A DNA stretch of 50,428 nt from a virus, in the IMG/VR virus record IMGVR_UViG_3300042517_000864, positions 1 through 50,428 of that record; one strand, given 5' to 3'. Below, one piece after another: positions 22,353 to 30,145 of the stretch (position 1 is its first letter; every line of letters starts with the position of its first letter). The notes beneath the pieces were generated by a model, which saw only the letters and a program-made list of their open reading frames with translations, was not told the DNA's origin and searched no databases. Made by a program: the position numbers and the translations under genes.

Positions 22353-23117
22353 ATGGACCTTCTTAGCCTGGTTTCTATGGCCACAAAGAGAAGGTCTGAT
22401 TACTTCTCTCAAGCCCAAACTCTCGCTCGAAAATACAAAGAGCAGCCGAATCTGGAAGAACGGATGAAGGCAGAGTCTCTGGGCTTGGTGAAAGGATTAA
22501 GGGACAAGTTAATGAGGTGGGAAGAGTATGAGCGAACAATGCTCGACAAAACTCTCACCTCCGCACTTGCCGCCTGCATCCTCGGCTTAAAAGACAAACA
22601 ATCGGATCAGAAGTTGGAAAAGTGTTGGCCGATCATTATTGGTGACATGCTTCCGCCTCTTACAAAGTTTTTAGCAGAGACTAAAGAATACATTGACTCT
22701 GGTGTGTTGCGCCTAGGGGATCAGACGGTAGACTTCGCTGACTACAATCTGCTCGGTGCGGTTCCCGGAGCAATCGATCTTGATGCTGATGCACTCGAAG
22801 GAATCAATCCCGAAGAGGAAGGAATCCAGGAAGCCACACAGCAGAGAGCACAAGGCCGAACCTGGCCTTCCCTTGCGGAACGAGTTTCTCGTTACTTAGC
22901 AACTCCAACTTTCTCGTTTTACAACCTCGGTGAGTACATGGTGGCCCAAGATATGGGCTATAAGGACATGCGGAGAGTGGCTAAACAAGATAAAAAAGTG
23001 TGCGTAGACTGTAAAAACTACGGTGAACAAGGTTGGGCACCTATTGGCGAGCTGCCTATGCCTGGCAAAGGTTGCCGTTGTTATGACCGCTGCCGTTGTT
23101 ACATCGAATACCGCTAA
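22353..23117 (+). CDS. Minor head protein with C-terminal cysteine cluster
   Basis: 254 residues from ATG 22353; a GTG just before it at 22350 is the other candidate. The N-terminal 130 residues are helical and charged. The C-terminus YMVAQDMGYKDMRRVAKQDK-KVCVDCKNYGEQGWAPIGEL-PMPGKGCRCYDRCRCYIEYR has the metal-site-like end of phage head morphogenesis (Mu gpF-like) proteins: C-x2-C, then C-x-C-x3-C-x-C. Its location between the protease and capsid genes fits. The N-terminal part lacks the usual full-length gpF sequence, so it may be a divergent or shortened member. Confidence 0.65.
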   Translation: MDLLSLVSMATKRRSDYFSQAQTLARKYKEQPNLEERMKAESLGLVKGLRDKLMRWEEYERTMLDKTLTSALAACILGLKDKQSDQKLEKCWPIIIGDMLPPLTKFLAETKEYIDSGVLRLGDQTVDFADYNLLGAVPGAIDLDADALEGINPEEEGIQEATQQRAQGRTWPSLAERVSRYLATPTFSFYNLGEYMVAQDMGYKDMRRVAKQDKKVCVDCKNYGEQGWAPIGELPMPGKGCRCYDRCRCYIEYR

Positions 23118-23203
23118 GGGTAAAACTGGTTACTGCAACTAGGTGATAAACAAGTCCTAGAGCAAACAAACACATTGAAGTCTTACTATCTGAGGACAAA
23201 GAC
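23118..23203 (+). promoter_or_regulatory. GGGTAAAA motif and 78-base leader of the capsid operon
   Basis: GGGTAAAA at 23118-23125 directly follows the TAA of the minor head gene. The leader to ATG 23204 is long compared with the usual 25 nt. It ends in CTGAGGACAAAGAC, which contains a reasonable ribosome site. Confidence 0.6.
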
Positions 23204-23665
23204 ATGGCTACAAACGCTGCTCCCGTTTACGGAAAACAGTACATCCGCTACGCAGAAACCTGGGAAGCCCCTACCAACGATCAAGCAGGCACCATCGGTG
23301 TCGTTGAAGTTGGCGAACTTCGTGCTGTGAGCTATGCCACTTGGGCTGGCCCTAACTATGCCGCTCCCGGCGTATACTTCACCGTTCAGCCTACGAACAT
23401 CTGCGGTATCAACCAGGCCTATATGCCTACCGCCCTGGCTCAACCCTACACCGCCCGCCAGCTGACCGTGGCTACTTCCGGTCTTCTGCTGGTTGAAGTG
23501 GATCCCGCTTCGGCCGCCATCGGCCTGAACAGCCAACTGCAGGTTAACGGACTGGGTCAAGCCACTGCGGCTGGCACCCCTGTGAGCCTGGATGGCACTC
23601 AGCCCCTGATCCGCGAGAACGTGACCATCGGTGGTCGTCGCCTCGTGCTCGTCAGCTTCGCCTGA
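23204..23665 (+). CDS. Probable capsid decoration protein (DUF2190-like)
   Basis: 153 residues, rich in alanine, glycine and threonine, and strand-rich. Segments such as SGLLLVEVDPASAAIGLNSQ-LQVNGLGQAT resemble small head-decoration proteins of the DUF2190 type that lie next to Mu-like capsid genes. It is placed immediately before the major capsid gene, behind a GGGTAAAA and a long leader, which suggests very high expression. No signal or membrane segment. The family call is by resemblance and position. Confidence 0.6.
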   Translation: MATNAAPVYGKQYIRYAETWEAPTNDQAGTIGVVEVGELRAVSYATWAGPNYAAPGVYFTVQPTNICGINQAYMPTALAQPYTARQLTVATSGLLLVEVDPASAAIGLNSQLQVNGLGQATAAGTPVSLDGTQPLIRENVTIGGRRLVLVSFA

Positions 23666-23677
23666 TAATTAACCTCT

Positions 23678-23707
23678 GGCTGGGCATCTTCGGTGTAAGT
23701 CCCAGCC
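23678..23707 (+). promoter_or_regulatory. Hairpin in the major capsid leader
   Basis: GGCTGGG (23678-23684) pairs with CCCAGCC (23701-23707), with an inner CATC-TTC-GGTG stem. It is followed by the dyad GGTTGCAACC. There is no T-tract, so it is more likely an mRNA stability or processing element upstream of the capsid gene than a terminator. Confidence 0.6.
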
Positions 23708-23756
23708 CTGGTTGCAACCATTTGAAGACAAAATTTAATTTCGGAGACTCCCTCCC

Positions 23757-24809
23757 ATGATGAACCTCCAGCAAACCTATGCTGGTGTAGATCCGATTCT
23801 GACTACACTGGCTCAAGGTTTCATGTTGCCGGCGACCAATATCGCCAACTTTATTGCCCCCGTTGTTGACACCCCGACTCGTGCTGGCCGCATTCTGCGC
23901 TTCGGCAAAGAGCAGTTCGCCATCAACGACTTCCGTCGTGCATACGGCACCAACATTCCCTACGTCCAGTCACGTTATGACTCGGAGCCTTATGCTCTTG
24001 AGCAAGAAGTGGTTGCCTGGGAACTGCCGGAAGAAGTCATTGAGAACGCCGGCGAAGGCCCCGCTCAGGTTGACCTGCGTGCGATTGAAACTCGCAACGC
24101 CATGTCCCGCCTGATGAACGCCTATGAGTACACCGTTTCTCAGGCTGTCACCGTAACCGGTACTTACAACCCCTACGAGCCCAACACTGGCGCTGGTAAC
24201 CAAGACGGTCTGGGCTTCACCAGCTGGACTACCTTTAACACTGCCTACGGCACCGCCTCCGGTCCTTCGGCTTGGTCTTCGCTGACCTCGAACCCGATCG
24301 AAGACGTTCTGACTCTGAAGCGCTCGGTCGCCAACCAGATCGGTATCCGCCCCAACTCAATGGTTGTTGGAACCGCCGTGTTCGACCAACTGCTGACCAA
24401 CCAGGCGATCCTTGAGCGTATCAAGTATACCACTGCCGACAGCATCGACACCGATATGCTGGCTCGCTACTTCGGTCTCGAGCGCGGTCTGCGCGTGGCT
24501 GAGGGTCGTTATCTGGCCACCGACGGTAGCCTGCAGCCCGTGTTCCCTGAGAACGGAATCCTGCTGTTCTACAGCCCCAACGGTCCTTCTGACTCCGTTA
24601 TGCCTGCTGGTGGCGCTAATGCTGCTACCCCCGCTTTCGCTTACACCTACCAGCTGACCGGCACCCCCGCCGTTCGCCCTGAGTACTACATCCGTGAGCG
24701 TCGTGTTGTTCGCGCTGAAATCACCGTTGAGCGTGTGGTTAACCTTGTGGGTCTGGGTGCTACTGGTGTTATCGGTTCTGGCGCAATGATCACCGACATT
24801 CTGTCCTGA
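23757..24809 (+). CDS. Major capsid protein, HK97 fold (Mu gpT-like group)
   Basis: 350 residues. NLQQTYAGVDPILTTLAQGF-MLPATNIANFIAPVV, RILRFGKEQFAINDFRRAYG, ALEQEVVAWELPEEVIENA and the C-terminal YYIRERRVVRAEITVERVVN fit major capsid proteins of phages with Mu-like portal and protease. IRPNSMVVGTAVFDQLLTNQ is the familiar central segment. It forms the icosahedral shell. An ATG follows directly at 23760; a CGGAG lies about ten bases upstream. No N-terminal delta domain is evident, consistent with a separate scaffold. Confidence 0.85.
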   Translation: MMNLQQTYAGVDPILTTLAQGFMLPATNIANFIAPVVDTPTRAGRILRFGKEQFAINDFRRAYGTNIPYVQSRYDSEPYALEQEVVAWELPEEVIENAGEGPAQVDLRAIETRNAMSRLMNAYEYTVSQAVTVTGTYNPYEPNTGAGNQDGLGFTSWTTFNTAYGTASGPSAWSSLTSNPIEDVLTLKRSVANQIGIRPNSMVVGTAVFDQLLTNQAILERIKYTTADSIDTDMLARYFGLERGLRVAEGRYLATDGSLQPVFPENGILLFYSPNGPSDSVMPAGGANAATPAFAYTYQLTGTPAVRPEYYIRERRVVRAEITVERVVNLVGLGATGVIGSGAMITDILS

Positions 24810-24834
24810 TTTAGGACACTAAGGAGGTGTTATC

Positions 24835-25278
24835 ATGGCTATTCTTCGCCCATTGACTAAGGCGCAGTATGAAGTAAGCTTCACTGCGATCGGTGGACCG
24901 ACTTTTACAGCGGTGTTCACTCAGTTTAGCGGAATCAATGATTCCTCAGATAGCAGCACCTACGCTAATGGCACAGGTAACCGCCTGTTCCACGTTGTTG
25001 GACCTCGGACAGCAGACAATGTAACTCTGACTGCCCCCTACGATCCAACAATCTTTAAAACCCTCGAACAGTTTTGGCTGGATTACAACTGTAATCCCAT
25101 CACCATCACAGTTACCCCCCGTGACTGTTCCGGTGAAGGCTCTGCCCCTGCCGGTGGTCAGTACATTTGCTACGAGTGTCAGTTTGTGAGCATCACGACT
25201 GCTGACGTAGATCGCGAAAGCGGCGATGTGCAGACGATCGAGTGTGAGTTTACAGTCAACTACTTTGAGAGAACCTGA
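24835..25278 (+). CDS. Tail tube protein (gp19-like)
   Basis: 147 residues. FTAVFTQFSGINDSSDSSTY-ANGTGNRLFHVVGPRTADNVTL-TAPYDPTIFKTLEQFWLDY follows the contractile-tail tube pattern ('F..FSG......Y..G.......G.....N.TL.......F...E.W'). It forms the inner tube through which DNA passes. A perfect AAGGAGGTG ribosome site lies upstream, in keeping with a high-copy protein. A strong terminator follows. Unlike in most myoviruses, it is beside the capsid gene and not the sheath gene. Confidence 0.82.
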   Translation: MAILRPLTKAQYEVSFTAIGGPTFTAVFTQFSGINDSSDSSTYANGTGNRLFHVVGPRTADNVTLTAPYDPTIFKTLEQFWLDYNCNPITITVTPRDCSGEGSAPAGGQYICYECQFVSITTADVDRESGDVQTIECEFTVNYFERT

Positions 25279-25300
25279 TAGGTCTCTGCCTAACTCCTAC

Positions 25301-25327
25301 AACCCTCGCTTCGGCGGGGGTCTTTTT
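25301..25327 (+). terminator. Rho-independent terminator after the head/tube genes
   Basis: ACCCTCGC and GCGGGGGT form an 8-bp stem (one G-T pair) around a TTCG loop, followed by CTTTTT. The flanks CCTACAA and TTGTAGG extend the dyad. Confidence 0.88.
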
Positions 25328-25334
25328 GTAGGTA

Positions 25335-25342
25335 GGGTAAAA
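25335..25342 (+). promoter_or_regulatory. GGGTAAAA motif starting the baseplate unit
   Basis: It lies eight bases after the terminator T-tract and ends 31 nt before ATG 25373. Because transcription should end at the terminator, something here must restart it. Confidence 0.65.
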
Positions 25343-25372
25343 CCATCATAACGTGGGATAGTTATCAGTCGT

Positions 25373-25933
25373 ATGGCAAAAACGACATTTTCAAGTGGAG
25401 TCATCGTCACAAGCCAGTGGCTCAACGGCGCCCAGCAAATCTATTTCGACGGTCAAGATTTAGACTGGCACTACGCCCCGCTCGGCCTCAACTCGCTCGT
25501 TCGCACCGGTCCGAACGGTCTGGATGCTGCGTATGTAACGCTAACCACCGATCAACCTGAACTCGATAACAACGGGCTATTGCTCAGTGGAGCTCCCATC
25601 AGTGGCGATAAAGTTGTTAGTGGAATGTGGAATTTCGGGTATGACCCCCTACAAGCGGGCAACCCGGCAAACATCCGGGAGAATGCCCCAAAGAGTTACA
25701 CAACGAACGACAAATATAACTATGCCGGCGGGGCCCCCACCCCGACAGTGCCCATTAAATTCGCCTCTCTTGATGGTGCTGACATCATCACCAAGGACAT
25801 CCTGGAGCAGTGGGTGACGGATCTGTTTGAGACTTTAGAGGTTGATAACGGCGTTTACTATTCTGCATCTAACCCCGCTTGCCAGAACTACAGCGTCGGA
25901 GCTGGTAATTCTGACACCATCTGCCCGCTGTAA
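25373..25933 (+). CDS. Unknown probable tail/baseplate protein
   Basis: 186 residues, starting MAKTTFSSGVIVTSQWLNGA. It is strand-rich and acidic, with a run of aromatic residues (QQIYFDGQDLDWHYAPLGLN) and a C-terminal TKDILEQWVTDLFETLEVDN helix. The opening phrase 'FSSGVIVTSQWLNGA' is common in phage tail proteins. No family is assigned with certainty. It is first in the baseplate transcription unit and lies 12 bases before the baseplate J-like gene. Confidence 0.65.
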   Translation: MAKTTFSSGVIVTSQWLNGAQQIYFDGQDLDWHYAPLGLNSLVRTGPNGLDAAYVTLTTDQPELDNNGLLLSGAPISGDKVVSGMWNFGYDPLQAGNPANIRENAPKSYTTNDKYNYAGGAPTPTVPIKFASLDGADIITKDILEQWVTDLFETLEVDNGVYYSASNPACQNYSVGAGNSDTICPL

Positions 25934-25945
25934 GGAGGTTTCTAC

Positions 25946-28852
25946 GTGGCGAGATACGCACCATTACCATCAGTAAGCATCGACCCCCGCAACGAGGCAG
26001 AGTTAGTCCAGGCAGCGTCGCAGCGTGTGTATCAAGCGTCTGGGCAAACGCTCAATGACTTCTCCGCTGGTAATCCCCTTGCCGCTTTGCTTGAGGGACA
26101 GGCATTTGCTCAAGGTGAGTTCCTGTTTTGGGCCAATCAGTTACCCCAGTCCATTCTAATCGAGTGGTTGGGTCCCTTCCTTGGCGCCATGCGGCGTCTG
26201 GGGACTCCCGCAGTTGCTCGCCTAACTCTTACTGTCCCCCCCTCAAACACGGTCACAACCATTCCTGCTGGCACGGCGTTTACCACCAACGCCAACTTGA
26301 CCGGTGGAGAGAGCTTTACGTTTATCACTGACGCCGAGGTCTCTATCCCTGCCGGTGAAAGCGTGGCTTACACTACTGTGGCCTCGCAGTATGTGGGCGC
26401 GGTTTATAACTCCCCCGCCAACTCGATTACTGGTACCTCGGCTATCAACGTCAATGGTCTGACGGCAACAAACGTTCAGCCCGCTTCGGGCGGTAGCGAT
26501 GTTGAGACTTACCAGGAAGTTCAAGAACGCTTCTTTACCTTGATTCGCCGCCGGAATCCAGTCAGCGCAGAGGACTGGCAGGATTTCTTCACGGATTTCT
26601 ACGGTGTTGGCACGCAAACTTCGGTGCAACCTAATCGTCCCAACCAAGGCACTTACAACTATGTGACTGATTACCTGAAACCTAATGGTCAGGTGTCATT
26701 CTTTGTGCTGGGGCCGGATGGCGTTGAACTCAACAAAAGTCAACTCGAACGTGGGCAAAACGTTGTTAACTACTCTGTTCCCGTAGAAAATCAGGGGCAC
26801 CTATACCCAATCACTCTTAGCCAAGTTCAGTATAACTTAACGGTTGAAGTGGATGCAAATGGAACTTTCGGCGGAAGTCTTAAAGACAGCTCCTTGAACT
26901 TCCGGGACCGCCTCTTTGAGATTCTACGCCCGGGCAACGTGTTCCCATCAACTGTGGACCCCACGGTAAGTGATGTAGACGCCGCTTTTTACTCAACTTT
27001 TGATGCCTCCACACGGTTCATCGATCCCCACATCGAAGTTAGTGCCGCCTACAACACTCCCCCACTCCTCGACCCTGCTGCTGCTACCTACACCAGTGTC
27101 TACACTTTTGAGCCAACTGGTTTTCTGCTCAACCCGTTTGATCTTGTAGAAACAACCCTGCCCGTACCAGTCTATTATCCGGTTATTTCCGGATTTACAC
27201 CATACTCGATTGCCAAACCTGATCAAACTATTTATGGTAATCTGGTTCTTCAGCAAATTCAGATCCTTGCCCCCGGCACTTACCTTAAGGGTCAAGTGTG
27301 TTATTGGGATCCCTCCTCACCCGGCGGGGATGGAGAGCTACACGTAATCCTTGAAAACTTGACTATCGGGAGTGCGACGGAGGTCGCAAACTTAATCTCC
27401 CAGGGAAAAATTTCAGGACTTAAAAATTACTCCCCCTACTCTTCGGCCACGGTGGGGACCAACTATATTGCCACGGTGGGAACAACGTATAATCCGGAGA
27501 TTATACAGTACGACTATTACCTCCCGATTACGAACAATGTGGATGCCAACGGTCAATTTGTGCCACCCGGTACAGTTGTGCTTTCTAAACGTCCAGGGTC
27601 TTTTGTCTGGGTGGTGAATAAAAATTTCACTCTCGAGGCTTCAACCAACGACATTACGGGAGCAACAGCACAGTCTTTGCTAGGGGCTCCAATTACGCCT
27701 AAGACTCTGGAGGCAGGCACCTCCTACTCAGTAGGGGACTGGGTTTATACTCCGCAAATTGGGTCTGGCCCCAACCCTGTAGCCGACCCTTACTACAATT
27801 ACGTGGATGTTCGTCTCGGCGTAGTAAATAAATATGCCTACGTTCAGCAAGCATTCACATATGACCCAGACGGTCAAACTACTAGCACCTATTTTGATGA
27901 GCTTGTTGAGCAAGACATTGTCAAGGAAATTGTCGTTCAAAACGCTGACGGCGGATTACCTATCTACAAGTACAAGCCTCGTTTCCCTGCAGGGACTTAC
28001 CTGGAATACCGATACGACCGGGAAGAAACAATCTGCGTGGCCGTTGACAATGAGTGCGTCCCCCTTAGAGTGCCATATGTAGATTACTTCGTAGCAGCCA
28101 AGTACTTTACACCAGGTAGCACCAACCCACAAGAACTTATAAACCAAGGTCTTATTTTCCCACTATACACGGATACTCCTCAGGCCATTGCTTTTTTCGA
28201 CGCACTTTCTGCCACTAATCGGACACTAAAACCAACCACCCGAATGTTCCGATTCTTCAAGGGTGACCGAACTTTCTTCCGTCAAGGTTCTCAGGTTATT
28301 TCGTACACCGCAACCACAAACGTTCACCCCCTGTTTGAGTTTTACATCTACCTTGAGAACGGGATCTTTGTAGAAACTGCTCGCTATTTACCTTCGCAGT
28401 TCGAAAGCATCGATTACGTGCCCTATTTCAACCCTGCCTATGTGGAATACTCAGAGGACACTGTTATCTCCGAGGACGGGCGCAATCTTTACCGCACAAT
28501 GCTTGCGTTCACACCCGATGCTACCGTAGTCAATTGGACAAACACCACAGTGGCAAACACCACCCGCAATGAAGAGTACGAAGGGAATTTACTGCGTTAT
28601 GTCGATAAGTACTCGTGTGAGGAGTCCATCTTGTCTCAGCTCGGAAGGGACATCTCGGCGATTAAACTCGGCATCGCCCAAATCACTCTTATTCCGAAAA
28701 ATAAAGGTCGCTTTGCTAACTCGCAGGAGCAAGTCGTGTTTGTCTGGGAAAACACATCAACTCTTGCTGAAGTTCCTCAGCTCTCTTGGTATTCCGGGAC
28801 ACCTTACCCTTACTCTCCTCCCAACTACGGTGAGGGCACGTTGAAGTTATGA
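25946..28852 (+). CDS. Baseplate J-like wedge protein (gp6/gpJ type)
   Basis: 968 residues from GTG 25946, with AAGGAGG upstream. Residues 15-250 carry the family signature: LLEGQAFAQGEFLFWANQLP-QSILIEWLG, RLTLTVPPSNTVTTIPAGTAF, GAVYNSPANSIT and ETYQEVQERFFTLIRRRNPV-SAEDWQDFF. The fold joins wedges into the baseplate ring. The C-terminal 600 residues are extra and Tyr/Pro/Asn-rich, probably outer domains. The protein is longer than T4 gp6. It ends with an ATGA overlap with the next gene. Confidence 0.85.
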   Translation: MARYAPLPSVSIDPRNEAELVQAASQRVYQASGQTLNDFSAGNPLAALLEGQAFAQGEFLFWANQLPQSILIEWLGPFLGAMRRLGTPAVARLTLTVPPSNTVTTIPAGTAFTTNANLTGGESFTFITDAEVSIPAGESVAYTTVASQYVGAVYNSPANSITGTSAINVNGLTATNVQPASGGSDVETYQEVQERFFTLIRRRNPVSAEDWQDFFTDFYGVGTQTSVQPNRPNQGTYNYVTDYLKPNGQVSFFVLGPDGVELNKSQLERGQNVVNYSVPVENQGHLYPITLSQVQYNLTVEVDANGTFGGSLKDSSLNFRDRLFEILRPGNVFPSTVDPTVSDVDAAFYSTFDASTRFIDPHIEVSAAYNTPPLLDPAAATYTSVYTFEPTGFLLNPFDLVETTLPVPVYYPVISGFTPYSIAKPDQTIYGNLVLQQIQILAPGTYLKGQVCYWDPSSPGGDGELHVILENLTIGSATEVANLISQGKISGLKNYSPYSSATVGTNYIATVGTTYNPEIIQYDYYLPITNNVDANGQFVPPGTVVLSKRPGSFVWVVNKNFTLEASTNDITGATAQSLLGAPITPKTLEAGTSYSVGDWVYTPQIGSGPNPVADPYYNYVDVRLGVVNKYAYVQQAFTYDPDGQTTSTYFDELVEQDIVKEIVVQNADGGLPIYKYKPRFPAGTYLEYRYDREETICVAVDNECVPLRVPYVDYFVAAKYFTPGSTNPQELINQGLIFPLYTDTPQAIAFFDALSATNRTLKPTTRMFRFFKGDRTFFRQGSQVISYTATTNVHPLFEFYIYLENGIFVETARYLPSQFESIDYVPYFNPAYVEYSEDTVISEDGRNLYRTMLAFTPDATVVNWTNTTVANTTRNEEYEGNLLRYVDKYSCEESILSQLGRDISAIKLGIAQITLIPKNKGRFANSQEQVVFVWENTSTLAEVPQLSWYSGTPYPYSPPNYGEGTLKL

Positions 28853-30144
28853 GTCAGCAACTAACCCCTATCAATGGTGGCGTAATCCCACAGGTTCAAA
28901 CTACGACTGCTTCCTCAAGGTTGAACGTCCTCTCCTCGCAGTACATTGAAGCGAAGGGTCTTCAGAGCAGGCCTACAGAATGGGTTCCGGCAGGGAGACC
29001 CATTTATCGTCGTTTGCCGGCAACTGCAGAGACATATCAAGTTGATTTCTTCAACATTGTAAGTGAATCCAACATTGTTGGAAACACCTTCGTTGGCAAA
29101 AGCATTGAAGAAGTCGGATACGTCTATGTGCCCTACGGGTTTAGCATTAATGGGCCTTTTTCTGCGGAGGTGGTTACATCTGATACTGGGAAGGATCTTC
29201 TTATTAAGTCGGGAGCCATAGTTTGGAAGTATGGCAAGGTTCAGGTTCTACCTACAATCGTTAACATGGAGGTCCTGGATGTTTTGAGCGGCAGATATGA
29301 TGTTGCCTATCAACTCATTTACGATGACTCCCCTATTGCCCATTTGTACGAGGTTTCGGATTTTGCCTTAACCGGGTTGCCCCTGGACATTACCGCAAGC
29401 ACAGACACGGTAACAGGTTGGCGCTACCCAGCTGTTAACGCTTTTCTGAACACTTCAAGCAACTTCTGGACTAATGAGGACACTTACTTTGCACCTTATG
29501 CCCAACCTGCCACTGCTTTTATCCAGTGGGAGAGTGAGTTGACCCAGTCCTATAAGACCCTTGTCTTACGGTGTCCAGCGGGAGCCGTTTATTCCGGGAC
29601 TGCTACGCTGTCCTATGTGAACGGCAACGTGTTAACTCCCGTTTCTACTATCTCGGTCTCTTCCGATTCGACTGGGCAATTCTTCAAGTTTGAGATCGAG
29701 GAACCCAATTTGCAAACAGGGTGGAATGTTACCTTCTCGTCCACCACAGTTTCAGTGCAATCAATTACAGTCTCCGGGGCAGTTACCTTACTGGAGTCTC
29801 AAGCAGCGTTGTCTCCTCGTGCGGCGCTAGTGATGTATCCCGCAGGAACACTACCTGCAACTGCCACAAACAGCGCAGGTGAAGAGATCCCTGCGGTTTA
29901 CTGCACACTAGCCGAAGTTGACATTGACAGTAATTACACGGTGACCCGTGTACAGGACACACGGAGCATAATCCACAGAGATTTCGTCCCAGTGGCTAAT
30001 TGGTTGACTACACCTTTTGATGAAGATTTGATCAACCTCTACGAGCAAGTATCTGATTACGACTCGTTGTGGATGGCTCCTTTTTCGTGCATGAAACAAG
30101 AATACTCAAAACTTTATACCGATCAAATCACAGTGGAGGTTTAA
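28849..30144 (+). CDS. Unknown baseplate protein
   Basis: 431 residues, starting MSQQLTPINGGVIPQVQTTT. The sequence is strand-rich, Val/Ser/Thr-rich and low in charge, as in extended structural proteins. A CPAGAVYSGTATLSYVNGN segment could be an immunoglobulin-like domain. The C-terminus (EDLINLYEQVSDYDSLWMAP) is more helical. It is translationally coupled to the baseplate J-like gene (ATGA) and followed after one base by the next ATG. A wedge or peripheral baseplate role is inferred from position only. Confidence 0.7.
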   Translation: MSQQLTPINGGVIPQVQTTTASSRLNVLSSQYIEAKGLQSRPTEWVPAGRPIYRRLPATAETYQVDFFNIVSESNIVGNTFVGKSIEEVGYVYVPYGFSINGPFSAEVVTSDTGKDLLIKSGAIVWKYGKVQVLPTIVNMEVLDVLSGRYDVAYQLIYDDSPIAHLYEVSDFALTGLPLDITASTDTVTGWRYPAVNAFLNTSSNFWTNEDTYFAPYAQPATAFIQWESELTQSYKTLVLRCPAGAVYSGTATLSYVNGNVLTPVSTISVSSDSTGQFFKFEIEEPNLQTGWNVTFSSTTVSVQSITVSGAVTLLESQAALSPRAALVMYPAGTLPATATNSAGEEIPAVYCTLAEVDIDSNYTVTRVQDTRSIIHRDFVPVANWLTTPFDEDLINLYEQVSDYDSLWMAPFSCMKQEYSKLYTDQITVEV

Positions 30145-30145
30145 T

